Origin: Clostridiaceae bacterium
Lineage (GTDB): Bacteria > Bacillota > Clostridia > Oscillospirales > Acutalibacteraceae
NCBI GenBank assembly: GCA_016293225.1
Contig: JAEDEQ010000016.1
Location: 1-28,092 of the forward strand
Length of the DNA stretch: 28,092 nucleotides
Direction of reading: 5' to 3'
The position numbers and the translations under genes were made by a program. This document shows, in pieces, positions 23,915-28,092 of the stretch (its first letter is position 1; every line of letters starts with the position of its first letter). Below the pieces are notes generated by a model. It had not been told where the DNA came from. It saw nothing but the letters and a program-made list of their open reading frames with translations, and did not search any database.

Positions 23915-25657
23915 TTATTTGCTTTCTGCGGTTTCCTCCGTCTTTTTGGTGGGAGCCTCCCATGCCTTTTTTGAGTCCGGCATGAGTCTTCCAAAGAAGA
24001 ACTCTTTCCTTTCCGGAGTATTGATAACGATAACGGGCTTAACCTGGTTGAGAACCCTGCCCTGCGCCCTGAGCGAATCTTTATATGCGTCGTAGCTGTG
24101 GTCTTCAAGCCGAAGCAGAAGCGGCTCGGAGATCATGCCCCAGCGGCGGTATTTCTCATATTTCTCGTTGCTCTCGCGGAAGAAGGTGTCAATATCCTTT
24201 TCAAGCTCGGCGCGCTTAACGGTCGGCAGGTCGCTCTCGCAGTCAACCAGCATTACATAGCGCGGAACAGTCGGAACCGAGTCGGCATAGAAGCTGTAGC
24301 CGCGAAACTTGATGTTATATTTTTCCATAAGCTTTTCCGCAACATAGTCAAGCATCTGGGTTGTGGTCTTTTCATTTGCAAGATTCAGACCCATGTTGGT
24401 TCTGTAAAGGAATTCAACCTTCGGAGAATTGTTATACATTCCCGTAACGTGAACAACGTCAAGAATTCTGTAGCGGTAAAGACCGGAGAAGTTTGTGATG
24501 ATTATCTCGTAATCCTTGCCGACCTCAATTTCACTGAGGGTGAGCGGTCTTGTTCCCTCCTCTGCGTCAACGGGGAGGAATTCATAAACGAGCGAACGCG
24601 GAAGAAGAACATAGTCGGTTGCGTTGAGCTCAACGGGCATTGCCATAAAGCCCTCGGAGGCGGCGTAGCCCATGTTGTGCAGCGGAAGGTCTCCGACATA
24701 TCTGCGAAGCTTTTCAACGTATACGGCAAGGGTTGAGCCGATCATGCCGTAGCCCCAGGCAAGACGCGGCCAGATGCGCTTTGCAATGGGAACATCGGTC
24801 TCAAAGCCTTTTTTAAATTCGGCTCTGAGCTCTGCGGCGCGTTCGGGGTTGGGCTTCATATGGCCGTATTTTTCACGAAGGCTCTTCGGACATCTTACCG
24901 ACGGGTCAATAGTACCCTTTTCAATGTCGTTGCAGACCATTTCCCAGTTTTCCTCAAGATACTCGAACATGGTCGTCAGAAGTGTAATGACCATTGAGCC
25001 GAGGTAGGTAACCTTTTTGTTGGGCAGGCAGAAGCGGAGCTGGAAATACGGAATATCGGTGTTCTCCTCGTCTTCGGGATAGAGGATATCCTTCGGAGTG
25101 GTAGTGAAGAACTTGAGAATCGGGGTCAGATATGTGAACGGAATCTGTCCCGCGCCGTTGCAGCGCATACCGTTGGGAAGCGGATGGCCGTTGAGGGAGA
25201 GAAGAAGCGGACCCATCTGCGAGGGAAGCTTTTTATAAATGCCCTGCTCCTTGAACCATTTGTTGGCGCAGGCAGGCGTTGCGGCAAAGCCCATGCACTG
25301 CATATTCCAAAGATCGCGCGCGGTTTTGGGCTGAAGCTTCGGCTTTCCTACTGAGCCCGATGACGAGCAGTAGCGAATAACCTTCTGCGATGTGATGATA
25401 TTTGACTCATTCTTTTCAACCATGCGGTCTATCATCGGAGCATAGTCCTCAAAGGTTGCAAGCGGAACCTTGTCCTGATACTCCCTGATGGAGTGAATAT
25501 TGGCAAAGTCATACTTTTTGCCGTATTCACAGTCCTTATTTTTTTCCATGATTTTTTCAAGAGTTTTCTCCTGAGTCTCGGCGGCAACGGCGGTGAAGTG
25601 CTCAAAGCCCTTGAAGACCATATCGCCGAGCCAAACTCCGATGTCTGAAAAAGCCAT
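23915..25657 (-). CDS. GH3 family acyl-adenylate-forming amido synthetase-like protein (copy 2)
   Basis: A 580-residue paralogue of the GH3 protein at 6137-7858, closely similar along its whole length (for example KKYDFANIHSIREYQDKVPL against KKYNFAEIKSFREYQDKVPL). It keeps the adenylation motifs CSSSGSVGKPK, GYAASEG (closer to the plant YxSSE motif than copy 1) and GLYRYRILDVV. The C-terminus differs, ending in a Lys/Glu/Ala-rich tail that copy 1 lacks. AGGAGG lies 9 bp before the ATG. It is monocistronic and ends at the shared bidirectional terminator. Substrates are unknown; as an inference, two diverged copies in one region suggest distinct acyl or amine substrates. Confidence 0.9.
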   Translation of the reverse strand: MAFSDIGVWLGDMVFKGFEHFTAVAAETQEKTLEKIMEKNKDCEYGKKYDFANIHSIREYQDKVPLATFEDYAPMIDRMVEKNESNIITSQKVIRYCSSSGSVGKPKLQPKTARDLWNMQCMGFAATPACANKWFKEQGIYKKLPSQMGPLLLSLNGHPLPNGMRCNGAGQIPFTYLTPILKFFTTTPKDILYPEDEENTDIPYFQLRFCLPNKKVTYLGSMVITLLTTMFEYLEENWEMVCNDIEKGTIDPSVRCPKSLREKYGHMKPNPERAAELRAEFKKGFETDVPIAKRIWPRLAWGYGMIGSTLAVYVEKLRRYVGDLPLHNMGYAASEGFMAMPVELNATDYVLLPRSLVYEFLPVDAEEGTRPLTLSEIEVGKDYEIIITNFSGLYRYRILDVVHVTGMYNNSPKVEFLYRTNMGLNLANEKTTTQMLDYVAEKLMEKYNIKFRGYSFYADSVPTVPRYVMLVDCESDLPTVKRAELEKDIDTFFRESNEKYEKYRRWGMISEPLLLRLEDHSYDAYKDSLRAQGRVLNQVKPVIVINTPERKEFFFGRLMPDSKKAWEAPTKKTEETAESK

Positions 25658-25685
25658 TAATTAAAACCTCCTTGCATTGCTTTCC

Positions 25686-25707
25686 GGCGCGGATAACTCG
25701 CCGCGCT
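25686..25707 (-). promoter_or_regulatory. Hairpin at the 5' end of the second GH3 mRNA
   Basis: On the minus strand GCGCGG and CCGCGC form a GC-only stem with an 8-nt loop. A possible -10 box TATAAA lies at 25719-25714, which would place the first base of the RNA at or next to the stem, as in GH3 copy 1. Confidence 0.5.
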
Positions 25708-25721
25708 TTTGTTTTTATAAC

Positions 25722-25736
25722 CTACTAAAGCAGTAG
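25722..25736. promoter_or_regulatory. Palindrome in the second GH3 promoter region
   Basis: CTACT-AAAGC-AGTAG is a perfect 5-bp inverted repeat just upstream of the possible minus-strand -10 box (25719-25714), where no good -35 box is seen. It could be an operator or activator site. Confidence 0.35.
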
Positions 25737-25853
25737 ATTATGTACTTTTATACTATATCATATCTATTATCTGTTTTCAAGATATTCGGGCAAAAAATTT
25801 TAACTTTTTGTGAATGGATTTTTACATACTGTCGGGTTAACAACAAATTGAAC

Positions 25854-25966
25854 AAGTCCGTGTGCTCGGCGCTCTTTCAGTCCCGATTTCCGGATAATGA
25901 CGGAGGATATTCCTGCTCTCCCACATACCTGAGCACGGTCTGGAGGCGATTGCTCAGCGCCGGCTT
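25854..25966. ncRNA. GC-rich foldable segment, possible small RNA
   Basis: In an AT-rich interval, this segment can close with AAGTC/GGCTT ends and a perfect GGCGCT/AGCGCC stem (25868-25873 with 25956-25961), enclosing a GAGCA/TGCTC hairpin (25931-25935 with 25951-25955). An alternative GTGCTC/GAGCAC pairing exists. No T run follows on either strand and no clear promoter was found. The strand is unknown and no known family was recognised. Confidence 0.35.
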
Positions 25967-25980
25967 AAAAACGAAAAATC

Positions 25981-26009
25981 TTGCCAAATCGTTTTAATTG
26001 TGATAAAAT
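25981..26009 (+). promoter_or_regulatory. Predicted promoter of lepA-hemW
   Basis: TTGCCA (25981-25986), a 17-bp spacer and TAAAAT (26004-26009), 29 bp before the lepA start codon. It shows that the in-frame GTG at 26000 cannot be the start codon. Confidence 0.7.
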
Positions 26010-26038
26010 ATATTGATTATTTATTTGAGGTGATACAT

Positions 26039-27850
26039 TTGTCAGCGCCTAAAGAAAACATCAGGAATTTTTCGATCATCGCTCATATCGACCACGGCAA
26101 ATCAACCCTTGCCGACAGACTGTTGGAGCTTACCGATTCCGTTGCAAAAAGGGACATGACCGAGCAGCTGCTCGACGACATGGATCTTGAGCGCGAAAGA
26201 GGAATTACCATTAAATCCCACGCAGTCAAGCTTGATTACAAAGCCAAAAACGGAAAAACATATGAACTCAATCTCATTGACACTCCGGGTCATGTTGACT
26301 TCAATTATGAAGTTTCGCGCTCGCTTGCCGCGTGCGAGGGCGCGCTGCTGGTCATTGACGCTTCGCAGGGTATTGAGGCGCAGACCCTTGCCAACACCTA
26401 TCTTGCTCTTGATCATAATCTTGAGCTTGTTCCCGTAATAAATAAAATCGACCTGCCTGCCGCAGACCCGGAGCACGTTGCCGCTGAGGTTGAGGACGTA
26501 ATAGGTCTTGACTGCTCAAACGCTCCGCGCGTTTCCGCAAAAACGGGCGAAAACGTTGAAGAAGTTCTTGAACGTATTGTTGAGGATATACCGGCGCCCG
26601 AAGCGAACGACAATGCTCCGCTTCGCGCCCTCATTTTCGACTCGGTCTATGATAACTACAAGGGCGTTATCGTCTATGTCAGGGTCATGGAGGGAACGCT
26701 CAAAGCCGGCGAAACAATGAAGATGATGGCAACTCAGGCCCAGTTTAACGTTGTTGAGGTCGGATATATGAGAGCAACCGGTATGGAGCCGTGCGAAATG
26801 CTTTGCGCCGGCGAGGTCGGCTACATTACCGCTTCAATCAAAACCGTCCGTGACGCCAAAGTGGGCGATACGGTGACAAAGCTTGAATTTCCGGCAACCG
26901 AAGCCCTCCCCGGCTACCGCAAGGTCAACCCGATGGTTTTCTGCGGCGTGTATCCTGCGGACGGTGCGGATTATGAAGCACTGCGCGACGCTCTTGAAAA
27001 GCTGCAGCTTAACGACGCCTCCCTCTCCTATGAGCCGGAGACCTCGGGCGCTCTCGGCTTCGGCTTCCGCTGCGGTTTCCTCGGCCTTTTGCACCTTGAA
27101 ATTATTCAGGAAAGACTTGAAAGGGAATATAACCTTGACCTTGTTACAACGGTTCCGAGCGTTGTTTATAAAATCCATCTGCGCGACGGTTCGGTTGTTG
27201 AGGTGGACAACCCGACTCATTACCCCGATCCGGGCGAAATAGACTTTTCCGAGGAACCGATAACCAATGCGCACATCTATTCTCCGCCGGATTACGTCGG
27301 CGCCATTATGGATCTTTGCCAGGACAGGCGCGGCGTTTTCAAGGACATGACCTATCTTGCAAAGGACAGAGTCGATATCCACTATGAGCTTCCGCTCAAC
27401 GAGATTATCTATGACTTCTTTGACGTTCTCAAGTCCAGAACGCGCGGCTACGCCTCGTTCGATTACGAAATTTCACGCTATGAGCGCTCAAATCTTCAAA
27501 AGGTTGACGTTCTGCTCAACGGAGACACCATTGACGCCCTCAGCTTTATTATCCATTCCGACAAAGCAATGGCGCGCGCAAGAAGAATTGCCGAAAGGCT
27601 CAAGGAGACCATTCCGAGACAGATGTTTGAAATTCCGATTCAGGTTGCCATCGGAAGCAAGGTCATCGCCCGCGAAACGGTCAAGGCCATGCGCAAGGAC
27701 GTTCTTGCAAAGTGCTACGGCGGCGATATTACCCGAAAGAAAAAGCTGCTTGAAAAGCAGAAAGAGGGTAAAAAGCGTATGCGCCAATTCGGAACGGTTG
27801 AGGTTCCGCAGGAGGCGTTCATGGCAGTGCTCAAGCTTGAGGAAAAATAA
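26039..27850 (+). CDS. lepA: Elongation factor 4 (LepA) GTPase
   Basis: A 603-residue translational GTPase that acts on ribosomes, promoting back-translocation or aiding initiation under stress. G1 HIDHGKST, the switch region ERGITIKSHAV, G3 DTPGHVDF and G4 NKIDLP are visible in order. RCGFLGLLHLEIIQERLEREY and the C-terminal RQFGTVEVPQEAFMAVLKLEE mark LepA rather than EF-G. The start is TTG at 26039, giving MSAPKENIRNFSIIAHIDHG, with GAGGTG 6 bp upstream; the earlier in-frame GTG at 26000 lies inside the promoter. The length is normal. hemW follows at once, the common Firmicutes order. Confidence 0.97.
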   Translation: MSAPKENIRNFSIIAHIDHGKSTLADRLLELTDSVAKRDMTEQLLDDMDLERERGITIKSHAVKLDYKAKNGKTYELNLIDTPGHVDFNYEVSRSLAACEGALLVIDASQGIEAQTLANTYLALDHNLELVPVINKIDLPAADPEHVAAEVEDVIGLDCSNAPRVSAKTGENVEEVLERIVEDIPAPEANDNAPLRALIFDSVYDNYKGVIVYVRVMEGTLKAGETMKMMATQAQFNVVEVGYMRATGMEPCEMLCAGEVGYITASIKTVRDAKVGDTVTKLEFPATEALPGYRKVNPMVFCGVYPADGADYEALRDALEKLQLNDASLSYEPETSGALGFGFRCGFLGLLHLEIIQERLEREYNLDLVTTVPSVVYKIHLRDGSVVEVDNPTHYPDPGEIDFSEEPITNAHIYSPPDYVGAIMDLCQDRRGVFKDMTYLAKDRVDIHYELPLNEIIYDFFDVLKSRTRGYASFDYEISRYERSNLQKVDVLLNGDTIDALSFIIHSDKAMARARRIAERLKETIPRQMFEIPIQVAIGSKVIARETVKAMRKDVLAKCYGGDITRKKKLLEKQKEGKKRMRQFGTVEVPQEAFMAVLKLEEK

Positions 27851-27852
27851 AA

Positions 27853-28092
27853 GTGAAAGGTCTTTATATTCACATTCCGTTCTGCCTTTCAAAGTGCAAA
27901 TACTGCTCGTTTTACTCATTCTTTGCAGAGGAAAGAACAAAGGACGAGTATCTGCTTTCCCTGCTTTCGCACATAAAAGCATGGAGCGAAAAGGAAAAGC
28001 TCTGCTTTGACTCGGTCTATTTCGGCGGCGGAACACCGTCCGTCTTTGGCGGAGAAAGGCTTTTTAAAGTGCTCTCCGAGGTACGCAAAAGC
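27853..28092 (+). CDS. hemW: Radical SAM protein HemW (5' part, cut by window end)
   Basis: The first 80 residues of a HemW-type radical SAM protein, once misnamed oxygen-independent coproporphyrinogen oxidase and now known as a heme-binding chaperone. The radical SAM cluster motif CLSKCKYC (CxxxCxxC) starts at residue 11, and YFGGGTPS at about 56-63 is the SAM-binding Gly-rich motif. The start is GTG, 2 bp after the lepA stop, with GAGG inside the end of lepA. The gene continues beyond the window, so its length and C-terminal domain cannot be judged. Confidence 0.92.
   Translation, partial: MKGLYIHIPFCLSKCKYCSFYSFFAEERTKDEYLLSLLSHIKAWSEKEKLCFDSVYFGGGTPSVFGGERLFKVLSEVRKS

Noticed and set aside
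25740..25997. An 85-codon plus-strand frame before lepA
   Set aside because: No convincing ribosome binding site, no recognisable protein features, and it crosses the GC-rich foldable segment and the lepA promoter.

Overview
This window looks like chromosome from an anaerobic Gram-positive bacterium of the Clostridia, probably an Oscillospirales/Ruminococcaceae-type gut organism. The evidence is AGGAGG-type ribosome binding sites, sigma-A-like promoters with 17-bp spacers, a Gram-positive LexA box, a lepA-hemW pair as in many Firmicutes, LCP and DHHW cell-surface proteins, and secreted proteins with typical Gram-positive signal peptides. This assignment is inference; no rRNA or other decisive marker is present.

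Layout. Positions 1-312 hold a terminator, an array of small hairpins with mirrored TGAAAT/ATTTCA spacers, and a second terminator. A minus-strand pair (339-2419) encodes a DUF2804 protein and a ketopantoate-reductase-like enzyme. Diverging from it are an LCP cell-wall glycopolymer ligase and an AMP-forming acyl ligase (2791-5915). Next come a GH3-family acyl-adenylating enzyme (6137-7858) and a secreted choloylglycine-hydrolase/NAAA-like amidase (8010-9101), each with its own promoter. A 180-bp MITE-like element precedes a LexA-controlled Y-family polymerase gene (9457-10704). A secreted metallophosphoesterase (10806-12500) is followed by an MBOAT-DHHW-Dabb operon (12825-15971) that looks like a surface O-acylation unit. 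A compositionally different RelB/RelE-type toxin-antitoxin pair (16138-16772) follows.

The right part is mostly minus strand. A potABCD polyamine transporter operon (16829-20830) has a structured leader RNA upstream. A secreted alpha/beta-hydrolase follows (21205-23028). A divergent small Ig-like protein (23370-23855) converges on a second GH3 paralogue (23915-25657). lepA and the start of hemW end the window. The interval before lepA holds a GC-rich foldable segment that may be a small RNA.

The most interesting possibility is an acyl-amide metabolism theme. Two GH3 enzymes (a family that joins carboxylic acids to amines through acyl-adenylates), an acyl-CoA-ligase-like enzyme and a secreted amide hydrolase with an NAAA-like layout occur together. 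Several transcripts here (DUF2804, both GH3 genes, the secreted hydrolase, potA) also carry a stable hairpin between the transcription start and the ribosome binding site; in both GH3 genes it appears to begin at or near the first transcribed base.
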